In this document: positions 1-6,880 of the stretch, piece after piece
Layout of the letters: each line of letters starts with the position of its first letter
Numbering within the stretch: position 1 is the first letter of the stretch
Source: Deltaproteobacteria bacterium
GTDB taxonomy: Bacteria > JAMCPX01
Assembly: GCA_023489065.1 (NCBI GenBank)
Contig: JAMDCL010000133.1
Coordinates: 1-7,933 of the forward strand
DNA: 7,933 nucleotides
Direction of reading: 5' to 3'
Position numbers and translations under genes: made by a program
Notes under the pieces: model-generated
The model's database searches: none
Told to the model about the DNA's origin: nothing
What the model saw: the letters and a program-made list of their open reading frames with translations, nothing else

Positions 1-685
1 TGCGGAGGACCTGCTCTATTTCATCGAATTCCCCCTTCGTTCGAGATTGCATATGTCTCTTCACTCCCCCTACGTTTATCTCATAACGGTCGCCAAACCG
101 TTGAAGCTTGTTTATATTACGCCCATAGAAGCTATCTGGACGTATCTGAAGCTTGGTCTGATCGCAGGACTTATTATAACCCTGCCGCTCGTGCTCTATG
201 AGATCTGGCTCTTCATAAAACCGGGGCTTTATCCGGAAGAAAGGAAGTATGTGAGGCTGTTCGTTATCGCCGGCGGGATTTTTTTCCTGATAGGCGGGGG
301 GTTCAGCTTCTTTATCATATTGCCGTTCGCGATACATTTTTTGCTCAGTATCGGCGCCGGCAATCTTGTCCCGATGCTGAGCGTTGGCGAGTATGTGGAT
401 TTCTGTCTTCAGTTCATGCTGTCGTTCGGACTCATATTCGAGCTTCCCTTCGTTTTGCTTATCCTCGTGGCCATGGGTATTGTATCGCCCAAGGGGCTTG
501 CGGAGAAAAGGCGGTACGCAATAGTCGGGGCGTTCATACTCGGTGCCATATTGAGTCCGAGCCCGGATGTTTTTAATCAGACACTCGTAGCTGTTCCGCT
601 GATCGTGCTGTACGAGATAGGCATACTTCTCTCGCGCATGTTTGTCAGCAGAAGACAAAAAAACAAAGAACAAGCCGCGTCCTGA
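1..685 (+). CDS. tatC: Sec-independent protein translocase subunit TatC, 5' end missing
   Basis: TatC is the polytopic inner-membrane core of the twin-arginine translocase; with TatA/TatB it recognises RR signal peptides and moves folded proteins across the cytoplasmic membrane. The reading frame is open from base 2, so the gene starts before the window. The first visible residues (AEDLLYFIEFPL) match the segment just after TM1 of TatC, and the TTG at 47 and ATG at 53 are internal. Roughly 40 residues (N-terminal helix and TM1) are missing. Visible family marks in order are TPIEA (119-133), PGLYPEER (221-244), the TM4 motif FELP (437-448) with its conserved glutamate, and PSPDVFNQ (557-580) before the last two membrane segments and an LYE motif. 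The protein ends in a short basic tail (SRRQKNKE) and stops with TGA at 683-685. The family assignment is secure; tatA/tatB may lie just upstream but cannot be seen. Confidence 0.95.
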   Translation, partial: AEDLLYFIEFPLRSRLHMSLHSPYVYLITVAKPLKLVYITPIEAIWTYLKLGLIAGLIITLPLVLYEIWLFIKPGLYPEERKYVRLFVIAGGIFFLIGGGFSFFIILPFAIHFLLSIGAGNLVPMLSVGEYVDFCLQFMLSFGLIFELPFVLLILVAMGIVSPKGLAEKRRYAIVGAFILGAILSPSPDVFNQTLVAVPLIVLYEIGILLSRMFVSRRQKNKEQAAS

Positions 686-689
686 CAAA

Positions 690-730
690 CGCAGACTGCG
701 GACATCCTCTTGCCATTCCTGCTTTCAGGA
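690..730 (+). other. Small inverted repeats after tatC (no convincing terminator)
   Basis: Two short dyads follow the tatC stop: CGCAG-A-CTGCG at 690-700 and a hairpin TCCTG-CTTT-CAGGA at 717-730 (5-bp stem, 4-nt loop). Neither is followed by a run of T, so neither is a convincing intrinsic terminator. They may be chance, or part of a factor-dependent 3' end. Confidence 0.2.
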
Positions 731-741
731 TCCCCACCTGT

Positions 742-757
742 TTGACAATCATGTCAA
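742..757. promoter_or_regulatory. Perfect 16-bp palindrome, candidate operator or activator site
   Basis: TTGACA-ATCA-TGTCAA is a perfect 6+6 inverted repeat with a 4-bp centre. Its centre (749/750) is about 42 bp upstream of the start predicted from the TATAAT box at 780-785. That is where class II CRP/FNR-type activators bind, overlapping a weak -35 region. The half-site TTGAC and the 16-bp overall symmetry fit that superfamily in style, but the specific regulator is not identified, and a TetR-like repressor is also possible. The TTGACA could itself be a -35 box, but no good -10 lies 16-18 bp downstream of it. Confidence 0.45.
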
Positions 758-785
758 CTTTGCTTGCATTATGGCGTTTTATAAT
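757..785 (+). promoter_or_regulatory. Candidate promoter of the RND exporter gene (perfect -10, poor -35)
   Basis: A perfect TATAAT lies at 780-785. With 17-bp spacing the -35 hexamer would be ACTTTG (757-762), a poor match, as expected for an activator-dependent promoter. The likely start is near G792, only about 11 nt before the ATG at 803. Prediction from sequence only. Confidence 0.45.
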
Positions 786-802
786 CTATATGCAACAACA
801 TT

Positions 803-3064
803 ATGAAAAAATTAGTCCAGATCGCAATGAACTATCCGTTGAGGGTCATTATCGTTATTGCCGTGCTTACGGCAATAGCAGGATACTTCGCAATCGGCGT
901 CCCCGTCCAGGACGATATCATGAAAACCCTGCCCGAACATGACCCCCAGGTAACGCTGTTCAACAATATAGGAAAACGCTTCGGCGGCACGGACTATTTC
1001 CTCGTGGTCATGGAGGGTGACAATCTGTTTACCCATTCGAGCCTTGAAAAGCTGAAAACGATAACCGGCAAACTCGAATCGCTTCCGGAGCTCAACAGAG
1101 TCGAAAGCCTGACCAATGTAGAAGACATCAAGGCAAGCCGCGGAGAACTCGATATCTCGAAATTTATGGAACACATTCCGGATAAACCACAGGCACTGGA
1201 AACGATCAAGCAGGACGCGCTGTCCAACAAGCTGTACCTCGGGAACCTTATTTCACCGAACGGAAAGGCACTTGCCATACTGTGCCAGATCAAGAAGGAC
1301 ATCAACAGCGAAGCACTGGTCAACAGGATCGACACGATCATCCAGCCGTACCGGGGACCCGAGAGCATCTATTTGATCGGTGTGCCCGTTGATAACGATC
1401 TTATCAGCAAAGCGATACATTCCGATTTAGGAAAACTTCTTCCGCTTGCGATACTGCTCAATATCATTATCATGTTTATTTTGTTCCGCAATTTTATCAG
1501 CGTTGTCCTGAGGCTTACGCCGGCGCTCATTGCCATAGTCCTGACCGTGGGTGCCATGGGCATAACGCACACACCGTTCACCATGTTGTCCGTAGGCATG
1601 CCCACACTGCTTATCGCGCTCGGCAGTATCTACAGTATCCACATCATGACACGGTACTACCAGCTGCTCGAACACACGAAGAACAATGAACGTGCATTGA
1701 ATGGAATGATCAAGGAACTCGGCATGCCCATGCTGTTTATCGGGCTGATAACCTCCATAGGCTTTTTTGCCAACGTATCATCAACGATCATTCAGGTAAA
1801 ACAGGCAGGCATATTCGCAGGCATCGGCATACTGTTCTCCATGTTTATATCCGTAACCCTGGTCCCCGCCCTGCTCACCCTCAGGCACAAGGGCAAGGAA
1901 GAGCAGCTTACAAGCAAAAAAAGCAAGTTCGATCATTTCCTCGAGAACCTCTCCGGATGGGTGCAGCGGCATAATTACCTGATCCTCGGTATCGGCATAG
2001 GACTTGCGGTACTCGCGATCGTGCGGGTAAAAACCATTAACACGGAAACAGACATCACGAAGTTTTTCAAGGCGGATTCCATTGTGCGGAAGACCTCCGC
2101 AAAAGCGGTTAAGAACTTCGGCGGTGTGTTCGTGCTTCAGATCCTCGTACACGGCGATATCAATTCCCCCGCCGTCATGAACACCATGGCAAAACTCGAA
2201 GCCGAGCTCGGTACCATCAACGGGGTCAATTATCCCTTCAGCATTGCCGACCTGGTCGAGAAGATGAATGAGGTGATGCACGACAACAACCCCGCGTATC
2301 ATACCATACCGGAAACAAAAAATGCCATAGCCCAGTACCTGCTCCTGTATTCCATGTCGGATCAAAAAATGCTCGATTCGCTCATCACACCCGATTCGAA
2401 AGAGGCCATTATCCAGGCAAGGATCGGAAAATTCGGTTTTCATGAGATAGAAAAGATCGTCAGCCAGATCGAGCAGAAGGTACAGCCCCTGCAGACAAAG
2501 GACATCCATTTTACGCTGTCCGGTTCGCCCATGCTCATCATAACCATCAACAAACACCTTATAGAAAATCAGGAGACCAGCCTCTATATATCCATTATCG
2601 CCGTTTTGCTTCTGTTGTCCATCGTATTCCGGTCATTCATCGGAGGTTTGATCACCCTTATCCCGCTGCTGATAAAGGTCAGCTACAACTACGGCATCAT
2701 GGAGCTCTTTCATATACCCCTGAATGTTGCAACAGGGCTTATCGCAAGTATGACTATCGGAGTCGGGGTCGATTATATCATCCATTTTGTCATGGGATTC
2801 AGGGAACGGTACAAAGAAGGCTCCAGCCATTCCATCGATGCTGCCATGAAGGAGGCAACGGTCATAACGGGACGATCCATCCTGAACAGCGCCATCGTGC
2901 TGGTCGGAGACTTTTCCGTGCTCACGCTCTCGAGTTTCCTGCCGATGATCTACTTCGGAATACTCTCCGCAAGCATGGTCATCTACAGCTCCATCGTCTC
3001 CATCACCCTGTTCCCTGCCCTGCTGCAGGTGGCCCACAAGCACCTCAAATGGCTGAAGAAGTAA
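803..3064 (+). CDS. RND-superfamily exporter (MMPL/SSD type), 753 aa
   Basis: This is a proton-driven inner-membrane transporter of the MMPL/HpnN-like branch of the RND superfamily, whose known members move lipids and other hydrophobic compounds; the substrate here cannot be read from sequence. It has the duplicated 6+6 TM plan: TM1 at ~12-33, an extracytoplasmic domain ~34-205, TM2-6 ~210-358, a basic linker ~361-375, TM7 ~391-408, a second domain ~411-588, and TM8-12 ~592-741. The half-repeats are visible as GSIYSIH (274-280) with VTLVPALL (351-358), and GVDYIIH (655-661) with ITLFPALL (734-741). The TM10 Asp657-Tyr658 pair expected for proton relay is present, while TM4 has Ile276-Tyr277. 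At ~750 aa it is complete for this branch. The start at 803 is chosen because MKKLVQIAMNYPLRV is a typical N-terminus and TM1 follows; no Shine-Dalgarno sequence precedes it. No periplasmic adaptor or outer-membrane gene is adjacent. Confidence 0.9.
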   Translation: MKKLVQIAMNYPLRVIIVIAVLTAIAGYFAIGVPVQDDIMKTLPEHDPQVTLFNNIGKRFGGTDYFLVVMEGDNLFTHSSLEKLKTITGKLESLPELNRVESLTNVEDIKASRGELDISKFMEHIPDKPQALETIKQDALSNKLYLGNLISPNGKALAILCQIKKDINSEALVNRIDTIIQPYRGPESIYLIGVPVDNDLISKAIHSDLGKLLPLAILLNIIIMFILFRNFISVVLRLTPALIAIVLTVGAMGITHTPFTMLSVGMPTLLIALGSIYSIHIMTRYYQLLEHTKNNERALNGMIKELGMPMLFIGLITSIGFFANVSSTIIQVKQAGIFAGIGILFSMFISVTLVPALLTLRHKGKEEQLTSKKSKFDHFLENLSGWVQRHNYLILGIGIGLAVLAIVRVKTINTETDITKFFKADSIVRKTSAKAVKNFGGVFVLQILVHGDINSPAVMNTMAKLEAELGTINGVNYPFSIADLVEKMNEVMHDNNPAYHTIPETKNAIAQYLLLYSMSDQKMLDSLITPDSKEAIIQARIGKFGFHEIEKIVSQIEQKVQPLQTKDIHFTLSGSPMLIITINKHLIENQETSLYISIIAVLLLLSIVFRSFIGGLITLIPLLIKVSYNYGIMELFHIPLNVATGLIASMTIGVGVDYIIHFVMGFRERYKEGSSHSIDAAMKEATVITGRSILNSAIVLVGDFSVLTLSSFLPMIYFGILSASMVIYSSIVSITLFPALLQVAHKHLKWLKK

Positions 3065-3079
3065 TGTAAGGAGGGCTTC

Positions 3080-3205
3080 ACTCCGGAACGGGAGCAAATA
3101 CTATCTGCGTTTTGTCCTGAAATCCGGATTCCTTTTCTCTTGAAGAAGCGACTACACGGAGCACCTATGATTTTGCCATCATAATCTTCGGTTTTGTTCC
3201 GGAGT
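3080..3205. repeat. Long-range inverted repeat in the 213-bp gap; possible structured RNA
   Basis: ACTCCGGAAC (3080-3089) is exactly reverse-complementary to GTTCCGGAGT (3196-3205). As plus-strand RNA the helix extends by three G-U pairs and an A-U pair to 14 bp (3080-3093 with 3192-3205). Inside it, shorter helices are possible: 3094-3098 with 3111-3115, 3141-3146 with 3185-3190 (directly beside the outer helix), and hairpin TATGAT (3166-3171) with ATCATA (3178-3183). There is also a 10-bp palindrome AATCCGGATT at 3121-3130. No T-run follows the outer helix. The region holds no plausible gene. It could be a 3' structure of the exporter mRNA, a leader element of the dehydrogenase, a small RNA, or chance. 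No known RNA family is recognised. Confidence 0.35.
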
Positions 3206-3264
3206 TATAACTTTCGGTGCATGATAATAAATTCTATGCTATGCGTGGGTTACGATACTATTCC

Positions 3265-3273
3265 AGGGGAGGT
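3265..3273 (+). promoter_or_regulatory. Strong ribosome binding site fixing the start at 3278
   Basis: AGGGGAGGT with its GGAGG core at 3268-3272 sits 5 nt before ATG 3278. It decides the start: the open frame reaches back to a TTG at 3194, but the dinucleotide-binding fold begins right after the ATG at 3278. Confidence 0.85.
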
Positions 3274-3277
3274 TTGT

Positions 3278-4285
3278 ATGAAAAAGGTGCTCATAACCGG
3301 TGCGACAGGCTTCATTGGCGGTAACCTCGTCAAGGCAAACATCTCAAAAGGCAATCATGTCCGTGCATTCGTCCTGCCCGGCGACCCCGATGAACCAAAG
3401 CTCAAGTCCCTCGGCGTTGAAACAGTCCATGGCGACATACGGGAATACGATGCCGTGCGCAGGGCTGCTTCGGGTATGGACATTATTTTCCATTGTGCCG
3501 CTGTTGTAACGGACTGGGCGCCGTGGAAGCTCTTCGAAGAAATAACCGTAGGAGGCATCGAGAACGTATGTAAGGCTGGTGTGGACGCGGGTGTTTCGAG
3601 ACTCGTCGACATCAGCACCAACGATGTCTTCGGCACCAACGAATCCGTGGTCATGGATGAAACCTTTCCCTTGAAGCCATGGGGCGAGCCTTATCCCGAC
3701 TCAAAGATCCAGGCGGAAGAAATCACCTGGCGCTACCACAAAGAAAAAAAACTTCCCGTGACCATGGTCTATCCCTGCTGGGCATTCGGACCAGGAGACA
3801 AGACATTCGTACCCCTGCTTGCGGACTCCATCATCAAGCGTGAGCTGATATTCTGGCGTAAAGACGTGCTCGTCTGGCCTACCTACATAGAAAACCTTGT
3901 CGACCTGCTTTTGCTGATCTCCGAGGACGACCGGGCAGTCGGGAACGGGTATCTTATCCATGACGGTGAATCCGTCACCCTGCAGAACTTCTGCAAAGGC
4001 ATAGCCGATACCCTCGGTGCAAAACCCGTTACTGCCCAAATCCCTTACTTCGCCGCTTATGCGGGTGCCGTCGTGATGGAAGTTCTGTGGAAGGCGTTCA
4101 ACATAAAAACCAGGCCGCTGCTCACGACCTATACGGTAAAAAACCTCGGCTCACGGCTGAAATTTTCCATAGCCAAGGCAGAGAGGGAGCTTGGATGGAA
4201 GCCGAAAATCCCGTTTCAGGAGGGGTTTGCAAAAACGATGGACTGGCTGAAGACACTCGATCTGAAAACACTCAAGCAAAAATAA
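3278..4285 (+). CDS. NAD(P)-dependent epimerase/dehydratase, extended SDR of 3-beta-HSD type, 335 aa
   Basis: A soluble Rossmann-fold oxidoreductase. The cofactor motif TGATGFIGG follows the N-terminal strand (Gly8, Gly11, Gly14), GDIR lies at 52-55, and FHCAA (71-75) is the usual strand-4 motif. The catalytic motif is Tyr139-PDS-Lys143, with the Ser113/Thr114 region (DISTND) upstream. The DWAPW segment (79-83) and the general layout resemble the 3-beta-hydroxysteroid dehydrogenase/isomerase, OleD and HpnA-like group rather than classic nucleotide-sugar epimerases. A hydrophobic stretch at ~257-275 may associate with membrane or lipid. The C-terminus has the typical ELGWKPKIPFQEG motif seen in SDR epimerases. 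Length is normal. The substrate is unknown; a lipid-type or sugar-type ketone/alcohol are both possible. It follows the RND gene after 213 bp on the same strand and ends 2 bp from the convergent comEC stop. Confidence 0.88.
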   Translation: MKKVLITGATGFIGGNLVKANISKGNHVRAFVLPGDPDEPKLKSLGVETVHGDIREYDAVRRAASGMDIIFHCAAVVTDWAPWKLFEEITVGGIENVCKAGVDAGVSRLVDISTNDVFGTNESVVMDETFPLKPWGEPYPDSKIQAEEITWRYHKEKKLPVTMVYPCWAFGPGDKTFVPLLADSIIKRELIFWRKDVLVWPTYIENLVDLLLLISEDDRAVGNGYLIHDGESVTLQNFCKGIADTLGAKPVTAQIPYFAAYAGAVVMEVLWKAFNIKTRPLLTTYTVKNLGSRLKFSIAKAERELGWKPKIPFQEGFAKTMDWLKTLDLKTLKQK

Positions 4286-4287
4286 AC

Positions 4288-6750
4288 CTATATATCGACA
4301 GAGTTCTTTATCCTGATTTGTTTGCCGTCTGTCGTAATCGTTATTGCACCGCAGCGGTCAGTGCGTAACACTTTGATGTTGCGCTTGAACAACCGCCGGA
4401 GTACCACCTTTGAAGGCATACGGAACCGATTGTTCCTTCCGACCGGTATAACGACGATCCCTGGCTGAACCGCATCGAGGAACACAGCCGAGGTTGATGT
4501 CCTGCTTCCGTGATGCGCAGCTTTCATGATATCGGACTTTAAAGCGTCCCGATACGTTTCTGCAAGCGAGCGCTCCGCATCCTTCTCGATATCGCCGGTG
4601 AACAGCACGCGCACATCTTTATAGGTAATCATGGTAAGGACTGCGTCATTGTTTATATCTTTCCGGAACGAAGGATCGCATGCTTCATGCGGCATGCTGA
4701 AAAGGGTAACGCCCACACCGTTGACAGAGAGCGTTTCAACAGTACCGGTGATGGTCGAGACTGCGGCACCCGATTCGTTCACTGCCTCCATAAATGCCCG
4801 GTAAACAGCAGTGTCAGGTGCACAGTCGCTCTTATAAACTCTCTTTACCTCCATGTTTTTTATAATAAAGCAAAGACCGGCCATGTGGTCCTCCTGCGGG
4901 TGTGAAGAAACGGCATAATCAATCCTTGTCCGCTTCAAAGACCATATATACCGTGCAACAACTGCCTCTCCTGTATCATAGCTGCTGTACGCGCTGCCTC
5001 CCGCATCGATCAGCATTGTTTTTCCATACGGGAATTCTATGAGTGCACTGTCCCCCTGCCCAACATCGATAAACGTTATCCTCAGTTCTTTGTTAAACCG
5101 TGTTTTTGAAACAAAGGAACCGATATCAACCGTCAAAAGCAGAAAAATAAAGAAGAGCAGGGATAATGCCGTTTTAGGTCCCATCCTCTTAAAATTAAGC
5201 AGGATTATCATACCTCCATAGTAAAGGAAGATTTCAAAAACGGTTGGAGTCGGGACCCTTATTGAGGCTATGGGCAAGTTCGCACCATGCCTGACGATCT
5301 CAACAATTGCATGTATGAGCGCTGCTATGATCATAAACAGGTAATGGCTGAACCACGGCAGTACAAGGCCTGTCGCCGAGGCTATGAGTGAAAGCGGCAG
5401 CACAAGGTAGCAAAAGAACGGTATCACGATGAGATTGAGCAGGATACCGAACAAGGGAAGTGTATTGAAATAAAACGCAATCACTCCGAACAGTCCGGTT
5501 GTTACAAAAAAACTTACGAGCAGCATGCCGGTCAGCGACCGGACAATCTCCCTGACCCAATGCTTTTCGAAACGCCGGCTGACGGCCGATACGACGGTTG
5601 TTATGACGGGCATACAGGCAATGATGGAGCCGACAGCAACAAACGAAAGTTGGAATGATATGCTGTAGACCGCCGCCGGATTCACGGCCAGGATGAAAAT
5701 GGCCGCAATCAGTATACCTGTCCACCGCGTTTGGGTCTTATTGATGAGGAACAGGAAGCCGTATACCGCGATCATGATGCCGCTCCTGACAACAGGCGGA
5801 TTTGCACCGCTGAGGAAGATAAATGCGGTCATCGGTATCATAGACATGACCAGTGCAAGCTTGGGAATAGCGGTGTGAACACACAGGTACGCCGAGCGGG
5901 ACAGGAGAAATTTGGTCAGCAAATAAAAAAGATGGGTTATGATTGCAAGGTGCAGTCCGGCAACCACAAGAATATGGATAATGCCGGTTGATGCGAACAT
6001 CCTTCTGACATCCCGGGAAATATATCCCTGATCGCCTATGACCAATGCGGTAACAATGCCGGACACGGTTTGATCCCCAGTGTTTTTAGCTATGACATCC
6101 TTTATGCGCAGGCGTGCCCCGTCGATAAACCGCAGTATACCCGGTTCAGCCATTGCCGGGTCAATCGTGATGTCTTCTCTGTTATTGACGTAGGCAACCA
6201 AACCGATGCCTTTTTTTGCGAGTGAATCACGATAATCGAAAGACCCGGGATTATTCAAATTCTTCGGCATCCTGAGACGCGTAACCATCCGGACATAATC
6301 GCCCCTGAGCAGGTATATGGCGCCGTTGTTTTTACGAAATGCAAAAAGCTGAATCAAACAGTCATGCCCTCTGCGGGATCCGTCGTGTGACCCGTTATCA
6401 AGGCGGTCCGTCTTCAGCAGGATCTTTTCTCTGTCCGGGTATTCCGCAACAGGCCCGGCAATCCAGCCCGACACTGCAACCTTCCGGTTTCCCGCATACG
6501 CCAGGACATCATCCACACACGATGTTGAAGACAAAGGAGACGCCCCCATACTGAGAACAAAAGAGAGTGACGAAGCCAGCAAGAACCAGAGATATTTGTT
6601 TCTTGTAACGACAACCGCACATAAAAACAATGCTGCCATACCGCCATACGCATAAACCGGCACTGCCGGATTCATACCCGACACTACTATACCGGCAACC
6701 TGCGCAATAAAGATTAATAATAGCCCCATACTTCCTGTATATACGAACAT
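4288..6750 (-). CDS. comEC: ComEC/Rec2 competence DNA-uptake channel, 820 aa
   Basis: ComEC carries single-stranded DNA across the cytoplasmic membrane in natural transformation. All three parts are present: two or three N-terminal TM helices and a DUF4131/OB-like soluble region (to ~205); the polytopic Competence domain (~228-510) with AGLHLAI (264-270), SGANPPVVRSG (314-324) and SFQLSF (365-370); and a C-terminal metallo-beta-lactamase-like domain (~549-790) with IDVGQGDS (561-568), IDAGG (581-585), the metal motif SHPQEDH (616-622), LFTGD (716-720) and AAHHGS (744-749). Length is normal for the full three-domain form. The third residue of the metal motif is Gln619, where the family often has Asp or His. 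The start may be ATG 6750, which has no clear ribosome site, or Met8 (ATG 6727-6729), preceded closely by AGGA. No comEA, pilus or dprA gene is in view. It is divergent from the ABC operon. Confidence 0.94.
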   Translation of the reverse strand: MFVYTGSMGLLLIFIAQVAGIVVSGMNPAVPVYAYGGMAALFLCAVVVTRNKYLWFLLASSLSFVLSMGASPLSSTSCVDDVLAYAGNRKVAVSGWIAGPVAEYPDREKILLKTDRLDNGSHDGSRRGHDCLIQLFAFRKNNGAIYLLRGDYVRMVTRLRMPKNLNNPGSFDYRDSLAKKGIGLVAYVNNREDITIDPAMAEPGILRFIDGARLRIKDVIAKNTGDQTVSGIVTALVIGDQGYISRDVRRMFASTGIIHILVVAGLHLAIITHLFYLLTKFLLSRSAYLCVHTAIPKLALVMSMIPMTAFIFLSGANPPVVRSGIMIAVYGFLFLINKTQTRWTGILIAAIFILAVNPAAVYSISFQLSFVAVGSIIACMPVITTVVSAVSRRFEKHWVREIVRSLTGMLLVSFFVTTGLFGVIAFYFNTLPLFGILLNLIVIPFFCYLVLPLSLIASATGLVLPWFSHYLFMIIAALIHAIVEIVRHGANLPIASIRVPTPTVFEIFLYYGGMIILLNFKRMGPKTALSLLFFIFLLLTVDIGSFVSKTRFNKELRITFIDVGQGDSALIEFPYGKTMLIDAGGSAYSSYDTGEAVVARYIWSLKRTRIDYAVSSHPQEDHMAGLCFIIKNMEVKRVYKSDCAPDTAVYRAFMEAVNESGAAVSTITGTVETLSVNGVGVTLFSMPHEACDPSFRKDINNDAVLTMITYKDVRVLFTGDIEKDAERSLAETYRDALKSDIMKAAHHGSRTSTSAVFLDAVQPGIVVIPVGRNNRFRMPSKVVLRRLFKRNIKVLRTDRCGAITITTDGKQIRIKNSVDI
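4296..4334 (-). terminator. Possible weak terminator at the 3' end of comEC
   Basis: CGACAGA (4296-4302) and TCTGTCG (4328-4334) form a perfect 7-bp inverted repeat with a 25-nt loop inside the last codons of comEC. Read on the minus strand it is followed, after 8 nt, by the T-rich tract GTTTATTTTT just past the comEC stop. The long loop and the spacer make this weak; in the plus direction no T-run follows. Confidence 0.25.
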
Positions 6751-6768
6751 ACAGCGTACGGCAAACTT

Positions 6769-6798
6769 ATTTTATCAGAGTGTATTTTTTATAGTCAG
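6769..6798 (-). promoter_or_regulatory. Candidate comEC promoter
   Basis: On the minus strand, CTGACT (6793-6798) and TAAAAT (6769-6774) are separated by 18 bp. They match the sigma-70 boxes at 4/6 and 5/6 positions. The start would fall near 6762, about a dozen bases before ATG 6750. Prediction only. Confidence 0.35.
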
Positions 6799-6821
6799 GG
6801 TACGGATTACGGAAGTGCCCT
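6797..6821. repeat. Inverted repeat in the divergent comEC/ABC promoter region
   Basis: AGGGTAC (6797-6803) and GTGCCCT (6815-6821) pair over 7 bp with one G-T mismatch/wobble. Their 11-bp centre contains the second copy of the direct repeat TACGGA (6801-6806 and 6808-6813). The repeat touches the predicted comEC -35 box. It could be an operator or a weak hairpin; chance is not excluded. Confidence 0.25.
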
Positions 6822-6854
6822 TTCTCATTGGGGTTCGCTCTTCTTGCCTTTTTG

Positions 6855-6863
6855 TGGAATAAT
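6855..6863 (+). promoter_or_regulatory. Candidate extended -10 promoter for the ABC operon
   Basis: TGGAATAAT fits the extended -10 form TGn-TATAAT with 5/6 in the hexamer; no good -35 lies upstream. The start would be near 6870, leaving a leader of about 11 nt before ATG 6881. Prediction only. Confidence 0.3.
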
Positions 6864-6880
6864 TGGTTTATTGGGATGAT

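Noticed and set aside
742..772. TTGACA at 742-747 as a -35 box paired with CATTAT at 767-772
   Set aside because: The spacing is 19 bp and the -10 is poor, whereas a perfect TATAAT lies at 780-785; the hexamer is better explained as one arm of the palindrome.
742..942. Short plus-strand frame beginning at the TTG of the palindrome
   Set aside because: It runs out of frame into the RND gene, has no ribosome site, and its translation turns into an Arg-rich string.
1781..2557. Long open frame (258 codons) antisense to the RND gene
   Set aside because: It is fully inside a confidently identified gene. Its translation is rich in His, Asp, Glu, Cys and Gly without any domain pattern, and no ribosome site is seen. 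It is a by-product of the codon use of the true gene.
2633..3097. Antisense open frame starting in the intergenic region after the RND gene
   Set aside because: Almost all of it mirrors the exporter's last membrane segments; the translation is a low-complexity Asp/Gly/Gln-rich chain with no family resemblance.
3121..3130. AATCCGGATT palindrome as a separate operator
   Set aside because: A lone 10-bp palindrome within about 200 bp is not rare enough, and it is not placed relative to any promoter boxes I can recognise.
5300..5725. 141-codon frame on the same strand as comEC, and opposing frames at 5693-5991
   Set aside because: They lie within the Competence domain of comEC in other frames and show no coherent protein features.
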